Shown here one piece after another: positions 18,802 to 27,175 of a stretch of DNA of 64,000 bases. The stretch covers positions 1,139,456 to 1,203,455 of the forward strand of contig JAIZOF010000001.1 of assembly GCA_020525365.1 (NCBI GenBank), read 5' to 3'. The translations under genes were made by a program, and so were the position numbers. Numbering within the stretch: position 1 is the first letter of the stretch; every line of letters begins with the position of its first letter. A model generated the notes under the pieces. The model was not told the DNA's origin. It searched no databases and saw only the letters and a list, made by a program, of their open reading frames with translations. Source of the DNA: Sulfurovum sp. (lineage in GTDB: Bacteria > Campylobacterota > Campylobacteria > Campylobacterales > Sulfurovaceae).

Positions 18802-20136
18802 CTAAAACTTCACAATTCTTTGAATTGTATTGATCAATCGACTATTTGGGTTGGTATCGTTTTTCTCCTTACCTGGTTCTGTGGTCGTAATAACCGTACG
18901 ACCCATAATCAGCTTACTGCCATCTTTCTTTCGGACACCCCAGTAGCTATGCATAATAACGGGCTCACCTTTGTATTGACCCAAATAGAGTGTAATATGA
19001 CCAGGGAGATACAATAGGGAACGAAAAGGCTTTGCTTTATGAATAATTTGTTGCTTTTTTTCATTTACTGAAAGCCCTCCAATAAAAATAGGCTTCCCGT
19101 CTCGTGCTTGTTTGCTAGAATTGCGTCGTAAGAAAATACCAAATACACCCATAAAATCCCGTGTAGTTGCTGAACAGTCACGGCAGTCATATCCACCTCC
19201 CCAGCCATAGGGCTCACCGTAAAACTCTTTGGCAACCCTTGCAACATTTGGTGCAGTAAAAGGTAGTGGCTTTTTGGCAATAAGGTTCGATACTTTTACT
19301 TGTACCTTTTTAAAAATTGCTTTTCCTGCCACACTACGTGCTGCCGCAAGATAGTGCTTGTTATCTTTAGCAATAGGAAAAAGGGTGCCCAATTTAACAA
19401 AACTAATCTCTTTGCCTTTTTCATTGTAAAGTCGTAGATTATCTTTAATGGTTATGGCATAGTTTCCATTCTTAAACTTTTGTATAAAATTTTTACTAAC
19501 AAATGCAATATCTCGTACCCTAACCCATCCAAATGCATAAGAAGCACGCACAAATGCCCATTTTTTATCCTTAGAGAAATGGGAAACATAAAGTGGGACA
19601 TTCATATGAAGTGCAGAGTTTTGATTGTAATTAAAAGGGAATCCTTCTCCGGTTTTTTTGGGATCAAGGTAGAAAGACTGTAAAGTAGGCAAGGCATGTA
19701 TATTTGTACGCTTAGTCGTGACGGCATAGAGACGTTTAGAGTCTTTGATCTTGTAATTGGCATTTTTAATCCAACGTTTATAGAGAGAACTTGGAATCAT
19801 TTTTCGATTTACTGTATAGAGTTTATTGTTCGTAACAAAATGTATCTCCCAACCAAAATCTCTCAAAGGAATATCAAGTCTCTTCAGGGACCAAGGCTTA
19901 AAATATTTTTTATTAAACTTCTTATCTGCATATTGCTGTTTTGCTTTTGACCATGGTGTAATCTGTCTTGCGTAGTAAGCAGGATCTTGTGGAATCTTCC
20001 GCATATCTGCTACAGTACCTTTTGGCATATGGTCTATTGCACTGGTTTTACGTTTGCTTGGCTTTAGAATATAATCTGCATAGAGCGATGGGAGAAGTAA
20101 TATGAAGAGTAATAAAAAATATCGGTGTTGTATCAT
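18802..20136 (-). CDS. Secreted SH3-domain NlpC/P60 cysteine peptidase
   Basis: A 444-residue secreted cell-wall hydrolase. Residues 1-20 are a signal peptide (FLLLFILLLPSLYADY). Residues about 140-300 hold SH3b-type strands (YAFGWVRVRDIAFVSK). The C-terminal NlpC/P60 domain has the catalytic cysteine in GGGYDCRDCSATTRDFMG and histidines in LPGHITLYLG and IMHSYWG. Such enzymes cut peptidoglycan stem peptides. The gene lies 16 bases upstream of rsmD on the same strand. Confidence 0.88.
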   Translation of the reverse strand: MIQHRYFLLLFILLLPSLYADYILKPSKRKTSAIDHMPKGTVADMRKIPQDPAYYARQITPWSKAKQQYADKKFNKKYFKPWSLKRLDIPLRDFGWEIHFVTNNKLYTVNRKMIPSSLYKRWIKNANYKIKDSKRLYAVTTKRTNIHALPTLQSFYLDPKKTGEGFPFNYNQNSALHMNVPLYVSHFSKDKKWAFVRASYAFGWVRVRDIAFVSKNFIQKFKNGNYAITIKDNLRLYNEKGKEISFVKLGTLFPIAKDNKHYLAAARSVAGKAIFKKVQVKVSNLIAKKPLPFTAPNVARVAKEFYGEPYGWGGGYDCRDCSATTRDFMGVFGIFLRRNSSKQARDGKPIFIGGLSVNEKKQQIIHKAKPFRSLLYLPGHITLYLGQYKGEPVIMHSYWGVRKKDGSKLIMGRTVITTTEPGKEKNDTNPNSRLINTIQRIVKF

Positions 20137-20229
20137 CGAAATCTACTTTTTAATAGATTATAATACACTTTAGTTTAATCGTTTGTATGCAGAAAAGGGA
20201 TTATTCAATACTTCTAACAAAAACAATCG

Positions 20230-20235
20230 TATAAT
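20230..20235 (+). promoter_or_regulatory. -10 box of bioC
   Basis: TATAAT 31 bases before the bioC ATG; a weak GAGG Shine-Dalgarno site lies between them. Confidence 0.5.
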
Positions 20236-20266
20236 ACACCAAAATAAACCCGAGGCATGATTTGTC

Positions 20267-20974
20267 ATGAAAATTCAACGAGCGTTCTCACAAAATGCAA
20301 AAGCTTATGATCAGGTCAATATTATTCAAAAAAAGGTTATACAAAAACTTATTTCTAAAATAGAAGAGTCTCCAATGAGACTGCTTGATATTGGTTGTGG
20401 GAATGGTACTTTTTACAATGCAGTTTGCTGGCCAATAGAAATTTTTGTTGGGATAGACTTTGCTGAAGGTATGCTCTCGTTGCATCCTCAACCTACATCA
20501 GTGAACCTCTTGAGGCGAGATTTTAATATGCCAAATACATTCAAAGGATTGGAAAGTTACCATTTTGACCGTATTGTTTCATCTTCCGCACTTCAGTGGG
20601 CAACCAACCTTAACAAAACACTGGCACAGATAGCCAAACTCAATGTGCCTGTCTCATTCTCTATCTTTACGTCAAATACTTTTAAAACACTTCATGAAAC
20701 TGCAGGACTCTCGCCCATCCTTCGAAGCAAAGATGAGGTTATCTCTTTATTGCAAAAATATTTTAGCGGTAAAATAGAAATTTTACACTACACACTTGAG
20801 TTCACATCGGTGCGTGAGATGTTCCGTTACATGAAACGTAGTGGGGTGGGTGCCAGTAGAAATACCCTATGCTACAAGGAAATGAAAAAACTGATGAGAG
20901 AGTACCCTCTTCATTATTTGGAGTATGAAGTTGTCATACTGCATGAACAAGATATACACCAAAGAACAGTTTAA
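20267..20974 (+). CDS. bioC: Malonyl-ACP O-methyltransferase
   Basis: A 235-residue class I SAM methyltransferase. The N-terminal RAFSQNAKAYDQVNIIQK and the SAM motif LLDIGCGNGTFYNA, together with SSSALQWATNLNK, fit BioC, which methylates malonyl-ACP to prime biotin synthesis. The other bio genes are not nearby, so a different small-molecule methyltransferase is possible. It has its own promoter and is followed by a second methyltransferase gene in the same direction. Confidence 0.75.
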   Translation: MKIQRAFSQNAKAYDQVNIIQKKVIQKLISKIEESPMRLLDIGCGNGTFYNAVCWPIEIFVGIDFAEGMLSLHPQPTSVNLLRRDFNMPNTFKGLESYHFDRIVSSSALQWATNLNKTLAQIAKLNVPVSFSIFTSNTFKTLHETAGLSPILRSKDEVISLLQKYFSGKIEILHYTLEFTSVREMFRYMKRSGVGASRNTLCYKEMKKLMREYPLHYLEYEVVILHEQDIHQRTV

Positions 20975-21032
20975 CTTTAGTTTTCATAAGCGTATAAAGA
21001 GTATTGCCACTATGCCGTATGGTTTTCTCTGT

Positions 21033-21038
21033 TATAAT
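21033..21038 (+). promoter_or_regulatory. -10 box directly before a start codon
   Basis: TATAAT is separated from the ATG at 21046 by 7 bases, which would make the transcript start at or next to the A of the ATG (leaderless). Confidence 0.5.
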
Positions 21039-21045
21039 AGTAACC

Positions 21046-21978
21046 ATGATATTCACAAAAGAACCTATTTCTGAAATACTTTCCAAACTAAGAGAAGTAC
21101 TTAAAGGGCAGAAAAAAGTTAGCTTCCTTGTACTTCATCCAGACCTTATGTTGGGAAGCTATGCTGGCACTATCGTAAAAATAGGAAGCAAAGACTATCT
21201 CTACCGTAGTTTGCGTGCATGGTTTGAGCTTGCAGAACTACTAGAGTGTCGCATGCTTGTACCACAGAGGGTTGATGTATCTCATCTTCAGATAACATTT
21301 GAACGGCTTAAAGAAGATTCCTTTCATGTAGTAGAAGAAGATCAAGAGGAGAAGTATGGAAGCAACTCCTTGTTCTCTTCCATACACAAAATGGAAGAGC
21401 CCACTTTTTACTACTATTATGTCGAGGCACTAAAGCATATCAAGATAGCCGAACGTACACGCATCCTTGATCTTGGCATCAACAGAGGAGATGAGTTTAG
21501 TGTCATTAGGGACATGGTAACACCAGAGCAGTATCAATCCATGGAATTTCTTGGCATTGATCACTCCAAAAGTGCACTCCAAGAGGCACGCATCTCTTTT
21601 CCTGAAAAGAATGTTTCCTTTCATCTTTGTGACATAGATAGACTTAATGAGTATCAACTTGAGCACTTTGATCTACTGATCTCCATTGGGACACTTCAGA
21701 GTTCAGGTATTCGTTTTAAGCCACTACTCATGTATCTGGTGCAGCATTGTCTCAACAAAGATAATGCTGCACTTATTCTTGGTTTTCCAAATTCTAGATG
21801 GAGAGATGGAGAGATGGTCTATGGTGCAAAAGCAACTCACTACAACTTTAATGAAATGGGGGTAGTTCTTGAAGATATTCTCTTTGCAAAACGCTATCTT
21901 CAACAAAAAAAATATCGTGTCATGATCACTGGAAAGCAATATCTCTTTCTATCCGCTGTTCGTATTGAGATCAAATAG
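21046..21978 (+). CDS. Class I SAM-dependent methyltransferase, unknown target
   Basis: A 310-residue protein. The N-terminal 110 residues form a unique domain (FLVLHPDLMLGSYAG... AWFELAELLECRML). The C-terminal half has SAM motifs (ILDLGINRGDEF, LGIDHSKSALQEA, LLISIGTLQSSGI). The ATG at 21046 lies only 7 bases after a TATAAT box; the upstream in-frame ATG at 21004 precedes the box and is unlikely. There is no Shine-Dalgarno site. Substrate unknown. Confidence 0.8.
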   Translation: MIFTKEPISEILSKLREVLKGQKKVSFLVLHPDLMLGSYAGTIVKIGSKDYLYRSLRAWFELAELLECRMLVPQRVDVSHLQITFERLKEDSFHVVEEDQEEKYGSNSLFSSIHKMEEPTFYYYYVEALKHIKIAERTRILDLGINRGDEFSVIRDMVTPEQYQSMEFLGIDHSKSALQEARISFPEKNVSFHLCDIDRLNEYQLEHFDLLISIGTLQSSGIRFKPLLMYLVQHCLNKDNAALILGFPNSRWRDGEMVYGAKATHYNFNEMGVVLEDILFAKRYLQQKKYRVMITGKQYLFLSAVRIEIK

Positions 21979-22052
21979 AGTTTTATAACCTTTTTTCAAA
22001 CAAGAAAGAGAAACCTATTGCTTGAACTGCGTCTATATTAAAGAAATTCCTT

Positions 22053-22058
22053 TATAAT
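22053..22058 (+). promoter_or_regulatory. -10 box of the DUF3365 gene
   Basis: TATAAT 29 bases before the preferred ATG at 22087, followed by an AGGAG Shine-Dalgarno site. Confidence 0.5.
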
Positions 22059-22086
22059 TACACAAATGATCATTAGGAGAATAATT

Positions 22087-22647
22087 ATGAAAAGAATACA
22101 ATTACTTTTAGGTGCAACTTTAATCTTTGGGAGCAACCTCTTTGCTCAAGATAATATCAAATCAGAAGGTATCAACTATATAAAAATGCTTGGTGGCGCA
22201 CTTAAAAATGAACTCAAGGCACACATAAAAAAGGACCCAAGCGGATTGAAGGCATTAACATTTTGTACTGGAAGTGCCAAGAAGATCACTAATGATGTCA
22301 ATGCAAAACTCCCCGCATATGCAAAGGTCAGAAGAACAGCACTAAGAGTTAGAAACAACAAAACCAATACTCCTGACAAAGTTGATAAAGAGGTCATGGA
22401 AGCTTACAAAAAATCCATAGCAGCTAAAACATTTACCTCCAAAGACATTAAAGTCATTAAAGTAGGGGATACAACACGTGTTTACAAACCACTTACAATC
22501 AAAAAGGTCTGTCTCAAGTGCCATGGTACAAATCTCTCACCCAAGATTACAAAGGTACTTAAAGGTGCCTATCCAGACGATAATGCAATAGGTTTTAAAG
22601 AGGGTGATTTAAGAGGAGTGATTGTAGCAGAAATCAAAAAACACTAA
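22087..22647 (+). CDS. Periplasmic DUF3365 (Tll0287-like) haem protein
   Basis: A 186-residue protein with a signal peptide (MKRIQLLLGATLIFGSNLFA) and a C-terminal c-type haem site KVCLKCHGTN. The fold segment from residue 30 on (LKNELKAHIKKDPSGLKALTFC... VRRTALRVRNNKTNTPD) is that of DUF3365/Tll0287-like sensors, which often bind one haem. It probably carries redox or sensing functions in the periplasm. The ATG at 22087 follows AGGAG; the upstream ATG at 22066 does not. Its stop codon lies inside the first inverted methyltransferase remnant. Confidence 0.82.
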   Translation: MKRIQLLLGATLIFGSNLFAQDNIKSEGINYIKMLGGALKNELKAHIKKDPSGLKALTFCTGSAKKITNDVNAKLPAYAKVRRTALRVRNNKTNTPDKVDKEVMEAYKKSIAAKTFTSKDIKVIKVGDTTRVYKPLTIKKVCLKCHGTNLSPKITKVLKGAYPDDNAIGFKEGDLRGVIVAEIKKH

Positions 22648-22720
22648 TCTCTATATACGATCATCAAAAAACAGTAAATTCTCTTTGAGGTTTACTAATT
22701 GCTGATACTGTTTCAAAACA
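22644..22720 (-). repeat. Inverted remnant of methyltransferase 3' end
   Basis: Bases from CTAATCTCTATAT onward are the reverse complement, with scattered mismatches, of the last ~75 bases of the methyltransferase genes at 24172-26437. The TAA that ends the DUF3365 gene is part of this remnant. After 22720 about 70 bases show no similarity. Confidence 0.8.
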
Positions 22721-22788
22721 ATGCAATAAAAAAGCACGATAGACCTATACTAGCATCAAAGTCCATCAATTCCATATTGTAATTAAGT

Positions 22789-23182
22789 TTAATATTCCTT
22801 AATATTTATTTACATATTATTTAATATATTTATATATTTCTTAGTATGGCTACTAATATCATCTAATATAGACTTACGTATTCTTCAATATATCCATATT
22901 TCTTAGTATTATCGTTAGAAAAGTGAGTCTGTTGGCTCATGTTTTATATTTTCCCAGAAATAATCAACATGTTTTTCAAACATTGATTAATATTCCTTAA
23001 TATTTATTTACATATTGGCTAATATATTTATGTATTTCTTAGTATGACTACTAATGTCATCTAATATAGACTTACGTATTCTTCAATATCCATATTTCTT
23101 AGTATTATCGTTAGAAAGAGTGGTCTGTTGGCTCATATTTTATATTTTCCCAGAAATAATCAACATGTTTTTCAAACATTGA
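22789..23182 (-). repeat. Two tandem ~198-bp inverted copies of the tetR-end/promoter segment
   Basis: Copies at 22789-22986 and 22987-23182 are nearly identical (the second lacks 2 bases and has several substitutions). Both are the reverse complement, with divergence in the middle, of the segment running from the end of the TetR gene through the methyltransferase promoter (about 23985-24171). They contain no ORF of note. Bases 23183-23235 are unique sequence. Confidence 0.82.
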
Positions 23183-23235
23183 GACCTGGATGGACTAAAG
23201 AGAGGTGATCCAAGGGGTGTTTGTGAAGTTAAAAA

Positions 23236-23533
23236 TACTAATCTCTATATACGGTCATCCAAAACAGTAAATTCTCTTTGAGGTTTTACTGATTGTTGAT
23301 GCTGTCTCAAGCCTAATATCTCTCTAAAGCCGGCTTCTTTTGCAGTAGTACATTACTTTCAGTCAAATCCATGATGAAAAACCTCTGTTGTCAGAATGAA
23401 AGCTACCATCTTCAATATCCAAATCAGCAATGGCAATAAAACCACATTTCTTAAGCATCTGATAAAATTTTCACAAAGAGTTGATATGTATCCTCTAGAT
23501 GATGAATGAGTCATAGAAGAGATAATCCATCAA
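23236..23533 (-). pseudogene. Decayed inverted copy of the methyltransferase 3' half
   Basis: On the minus strand this stretch matches the C-terminal half of the 201-residue methyltransferase (from the region coding MTIHHLED to the stop). It carries point changes and small indels that break the frame, for example extra bases near 23475 and 23508. It has no start and cannot be translated. It abuts the truncated TetR gene at about 23533, marking a recombination junction. Confidence 0.82.
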
Positions 23534-24054
23534 ATGGCATTAAGCAGAGTGCCCTCTATAACCATTTTCAAAATAAAGATGAGATACTTGCAACACTTAT
23601 CAGTGACCTCACCTCCTCGGCAATAGTGACGTTATTTAGCAACAAAGAGGGTCAAGTGCTCCATAAGCAAGGAAAAGCTCTTTTGATGAGTATTGCCACG
23701 ACCTTTAAGCTTTTAAGCTTTGATAGCCAAAATGAGGCACTTTTTAAGTTACTAATGCAGGAGATATTTAAAAACGACCGTATTAGAGAGATATATAATG
23801 AATATTTTTACCAAGAGAACGTCAAAAAACTCTCTGGTATCTTCTTTTCGATGATGCAAGATGAGATAATATGCTCATCAGACCCCCTATTGCTAGCCAA
23901 TGAGTTTTTTTCACCACTCTTTTTTTACCAGATGCAGATCTCTTTGCTTAAACTAGATAAAAAATCGACCTCTTCTGTGATCTCAATGTTTGAAAAACAT
24001 GTTGATTATTTCTGGGAAAATATAAAACATGAGCCAACAGACTCACTTTTCTAA
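23506..24054 (+). pseudogene. TetR-family regulator lacking its N-terminus
   Basis: The ORF begins inside the inverted methyltransferase remnant; its first ~10 residues are therefore junction sequence. From residue 11 it reads GIKQSALYNHFQNKDEILATL, the end of a TetR helix-turn-helix, followed by a ligand-binding domain that ends DYFWENIKHEPTDSLF. About 30 residues, including helix 1 and most of helix 2 of the DNA-binding domain, are missing, so DNA binding is probably lost. Its last ~100 bases are repeated upstream of methyltransferase copies 2 and 3. It may once have repressed the adjacent methyltransferase gene. Confidence 0.82.
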
Positions 24055-24077
24055 CGATAATACTAAGAAATGTGGAT

Positions 24078-24113
24078 ATATTAAAGAATATATAAGTGTA
24101 TATTCTTTAATAT
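24078..24113 (+). promoter_or_regulatory. 15-bp-arm palindrome in the methyltransferase promoter
   Basis: Arms 24078-24092 and 24099-24113 are perfect reverse complements (ATATTAAAGAATATA) around a 6-base loop. It sits between the TetR stop and the methyltransferase ATG and is repeated at +830 and +1660. It is a good candidate for the operator of the (now broken) TetR protein, or for a terminator of that gene. Confidence 0.5.
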
Positions 24114-24171
24114 TATTAACCAACTAAGAAATATATTAAATAATATGTAAATAAATATTAAGGAATATTAA

Positions 24172-24777
24172 ATGAAAGAGGATATGTTTGCCAATAAATC
24201 AAAAAACTGGGATATGAATTCAAAACGTGTTAGGAATACACGCAATATTACTGAACTAATAGTAAAGAATATAAAACTTAATCACAATATGGAATTGATG
24301 GACTTTGGTGCTGGTACAGGACTATTGAGCTTTCTTATTGCACCGTTTGTCAAAAAAATTACAGCAGTAGATAACTCCCCTTCTATGTTAAGAGAGTTTA
24401 AAAATAAATGTAGTGAGTTTGCCTGTGAAACAGAAATAATAAAAAAAGACCTCTCCGAAGAGGTACTCGAGAGAGTATTTGATGGGATTATCTCTTCTAT
24501 GACTATTCATCATCTAGAGGATACATATCAACTCTTTAGAAAATTTTATCAGATGCTTAAGAAAGGTGGTTTTATTGCCATTGCTGATTTGGATATTGAA
24601 GATGGTAGCTTTCATTCTGACAACAGAGGTGTTTTTCATCATGGATTTGACCGAAAAGTACTTCGTACCATTGCAAAAGAAGCCGGCTTTAGAGAGATAC
24701 AGTTTGAGACAGCATCAACAATCAGTAAACCTCAAAGAGAATTTACTGTTTTTTTGATGACTGCATATAGAGATTAG
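24172..24777 (+). CDS. Class I SAM-dependent methyltransferase, copy 1
   Basis: A 201-residue cytoplasmic methyltransferase. The SAM motif is LMDFGAGTGLLSFLIAPF, followed by ITAVDNSPSMLREF, SSMTIHHLED and a C-terminal segment with FHSDNRGVFHHGFDRK. The protein belongs to the UbiE/small-molecule methyltransferase group; the substrate cannot be named. AAGGA lies 7 bases before the ATG. It follows a TetR-type gene, a common arrangement for inducible detoxification or modification genes. Two further identical copies follow. Confidence 0.85.
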   Translation: MKEDMFANKSKNWDMNSKRVRNTRNITELIVKNIKLNHNMELMDFGAGTGLLSFLIAPFVKKITAVDNSPSMLREFKNKCSEFACETEIIKKDLSEEVLERVFDGIISSMTIHHLEDTYQLFRKFYQMLKKGGFIAIADLDIEDGSFHSDNRGVFHHGFDRKVLRTIAKEAGFREIQFETASTISKPQREFTVFLMTAYRD

Positions 24778-25001
24778 TATTTCTAGATAAAAAATCGACC
24801 TCTTCTGTGATCTCAATGTTTGAAAAACATGTTGATTATTTCTGGGAAAATATAAAACATGAGCCAACAGACTCACTTTTCTAACGATAATACTAAGAAA
24901 TGTGGATATATTAAAGAATATATAAGTGTATATTCTTTAATATTATTAACCAACTAAGAAATATATTAAATAATATGTAAATAAATATTAAGGAATATTA
25001 A

Positions 25002-25607
25002 ATGAAAGAGGATATGTTTGCCAATAAATCAAAAAACTGGGATATGAATTCAAAACGTGTTAGGAATACACGCAATATTACTGAACTAATAGTAAAGAAT
25101 ATAAAACTTAATCACAATATGGAATTGATGGACTTTGGTGCTGGTACAGGACTATTGAGCTTTCTTATTGCACCGTTTGTCAAAAAAATTACAGCAGTAG
25201 ATAACTCCCCTTCTATGTTAAGAGAGTTTAAAAATAAATGTAGTGAGTTTGCCTGTGAAACAGAAATAATAAAAAAAGACCTCTCCGAAGAGGTACTCGA
25301 GAGAGTATTTGATGGGATTATCTCTTCTATGACTATTCATCATCTAGAGGATACATATCAACTCTTTAGAAAATTTTATCAGATGCTTAAGAAAGGTGGT
25401 TTTATTGCCATTGCTGATTTGGATATTGAAGATGGTAGCTTTCATTCTGACAACAGAGGTGTTTTTCATCATGGATTTGACCGAAAAGTACTTCGTACCA
25501 TTGCAAAAGAAGCCGGCTTTAGAGAGATACAGTTTGAGACAGCATCAACAATCAGTAAACCTCAAAGAGAATTTACTGTTTTTTTGATGACTGCATATAG
25601 AGATTAG
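25002..25607 (+). CDS. Class I SAM-dependent methyltransferase, copy 2
   Basis: Identical in protein and DNA sequence to the copy at 24172, with its own copy of the promoter palindrome (24908-24943) and Shine-Dalgarno site. Only the last ~100 bases of the TetR gene precede it. Three promoters plus three genes should raise expression by dosage. Confidence 0.85.
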   Translation: MKEDMFANKSKNWDMNSKRVRNTRNITELIVKNIKLNHNMELMDFGAGTGLLSFLIAPFVKKITAVDNSPSMLREFKNKCSEFACETEIIKKDLSEEVLERVFDGIISSMTIHHLEDTYQLFRKFYQMLKKGGFIAIADLDIEDGSFHSDNRGVFHHGFDRKVLRTIAKEAGFREIQFETASTISKPQREFTVFLMTAYRD

Positions 25608-25831
25608 TATTTCTAGATAAAAAATCGACCTCTTCTGTGATCTCAATGTTTGAAAAACATGTTGATTATTTCTGGGAAAATATAAAACATGAGCCAACAG
25701 ACTCACTTTTCTAACGATAATACTAAGAAATGTGGATATATTAAAGAATATATAAGTGTATATTCTTTAATATTATTAACCAACTAAGAAATATATTAAA
25801 TAATATGTAAATAAATATTAAGGAATATTAA

Positions 25832-26437
25832 ATGAAAGAGGATATGTTTGCCAATAAATCAAAAAACTGGGATATGAATTCAAAACGTGTTAGGAATACA
25901 CGCAATATTACTGAACTAATAGTAAAGAATATAAAACTTAATCACAATATGGAATTGATGGACTTTGGTGCTGGTACAGGACTATTGAGCTTTCTTATTG
26001 CACCGTTTGTCAAAAAAATTACAGCAGTAGATAACTCCCCTTCTATGTTAAGAGAGTTTAAAAATAAATGTAGTGAGTTTGCCTGTGAAACAGAAATAAT
26101 AAAAAAAGACCTCTCCGAAGAGGTACTCGAGAGAGTATTTGATGGGATTATCTCTTCTATGACTATTCATCATCTAGAGGATACATATCAACTCTTTAGA
26201 AAATTTTATCAGATGCTTAAGAAAGGTGGTTTTATTGCCATTGCTGATTTGGATATTGAAGATGGTAGCTTTCATTCTGACAACAGAGGTGTTTTTCATC
26301 ATGGATTTGACCGAAAAGTACTTCGTACCATTGCAAAAGAAGCCGGCTTTAGAGAGATACAGTTTGAGACAGCATCAACAATCAGTAAACCTCAAAGAGA
26401 ATTTACTGTTTTTTTGATGACTGCATATAGAGATTAG
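25832..26437 (+). CDS. Class I SAM-dependent methyltransferase, copy 3
   Basis: Third identical copy, with promoter palindrome at 25738-25773. Its TAG stop overlaps the stop codon of the convergent pyrF gene by three bases: the pyrF TAA is read from the same ATTAG on the other strand. The left border of the locus ends in the same way inside the DUF3365 stop. Confidence 0.85.
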   Translation: MKEDMFANKSKNWDMNSKRVRNTRNITELIVKNIKLNHNMELMDFGAGTGLLSFLIAPFVKKITAVDNSPSMLREFKNKCSEFACETEIIKKDLSEEVLERVFDGIISSMTIHHLEDTYQLFRKFYQMLKKGGFIAIADLDIEDGSFHSDNRGVFHHGFDRKVLRTIAKEAGFREIQFETASTISKPQREFTVFLMTAYRD

Positions 26438-27108
26438 TATATCTCTTCAACTTTGTGTTTTGGGTCATCTGCTTTGTAGACTGGTCTGCCCACTACCGGG
26501 AAATCCACTCCCTCTTGTGCTGCAGCCTGTAGTGTTGCCACACGTTGTTGATCACCCGCATCTTCACCAAAAGGCCTAATACCAGGACAGAGTGTTAAAA
26601 ATGTCTCCGATGTAGCCTGTTTGATTGCCCTGCTCTCAAACGTCGAACAAACCACCCCATCTAATCCACTCTCATAACTCATTTTTGCAAATTGCTTTGC
26701 CTTTTCGTTAATGCTCTTTTCATAAATAGACCCAAAGGTATCTTCATCAAAAGAGGTGAGTGCTGTCACTGCCAATACGATGGGGGGATTCTTATAGGTC
26801 TCAAGGCGCTTCATAACTGCTTGCATTGCCACAGAACCTGCCGAAGCATGGATATTGAACATATCAACTCCCAACTTGGCAATCTCTTCAGCGGCATCTG
26901 CCATGGTATTGGGAATGTCATAAAGTTTAAGATCAAGGAAGATACGAAAATGAGGGTTGATCTCTTTAAGTGCCTCAATCAATAATTTCCCGTCACGAAT
27001 ATAGGTGCGAAAACCTACTTTGATCCAAATATGATAGTGTTTTAGCAGTTTGGCAAGTGCTAAATTTTCTTCTGCAGAAGGCAGGTCAAGTGCAACACAT
27101 AGCTCCAT
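26434..27108 (-). CDS. pyrF: Orotidine 5'-phosphate decarboxylase
   Basis: PyrF decarboxylates OMP to UMP, the last step of de novo pyrimidine synthesis. The motifs LCVALDLPSAEENLALA, FLDLKLYDIPNTMADA (catalytic Lys/Asp) and the phosphate site PGIRPFGEDAGDQQR with VVGRPVYKADDP are intact. The ATG at 27108 follows AGGGG by 7 bases; the TTG at 27114 is an alternative. Length is 224 residues, as in Campylobacterota. Its last codons lie at the edge of the methyltransferase amplification. Confidence 0.94.
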   Translation of the reverse strand: MELCVALDLPSAEENLALAKLLKHYHIWIKVGFRTYIRDGKLLIEALKEINPHFRIFLDLKLYDIPNTMADAAEEIAKLGVDMFNIHASAGSVAMQAVMKRLETYKNPPIVLAVTALTSFDEDTFGSIYEKSINEKAKQFAKMSYESGLDGVVCSTFESRAIKQATSETFLTLCPGIRPFGEDAGDQQRVATLQAAAQEGVDFPVVGRPVYKADDPKHKVEEIY

Positions 27109-27133
27109 AGACAACCCCTAATATAATAGTTGG

Positions 27134-27139
27134 TATAAT
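27134..27139 (+). promoter_or_regulatory. -10 box of the cyclophilin gene
   Basis: TATAAT 37 bases before the ATG at 27176, in the 67-base divergent gap between pyrF and the cyclophilin gene. Confidence 0.5.
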
Positions 27140-27175
27140 CATAACCTAAATTAACTACCAAAGGACTAAACCGAT

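Larger units (their letters stand above)
23953..26440 (+). repeat. Three tandem identical 830-bp units
   Basis: Units 23953-24782, 24783-25612 and 25613-26440 (the last ends 2 bases early) appear identical base for base. Each starts at CTAGATAAAAAATCG inside the TetR gene and includes the TetR 3' end, the promoter/palindrome region and the whole methyltransferase gene. The junction TAGTATTT|CTAGAT shows little or no homology. Confidence 0.93.

Noticed and set aside
22648-23500. A CRISPR array in the repeat-rich AT region
   Set aside because: The repeats are two ~198-bp units and gene fragments, not short regular repeats with unique spacers.
22644-26440. The methyltransferase locus as a transposon
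   Set aside because: It has inverted ends but no transposase, no visible target-site duplication, and the inner copies are explained by tandem and inverted duplication. Kept as a finding, not called a mobile element.
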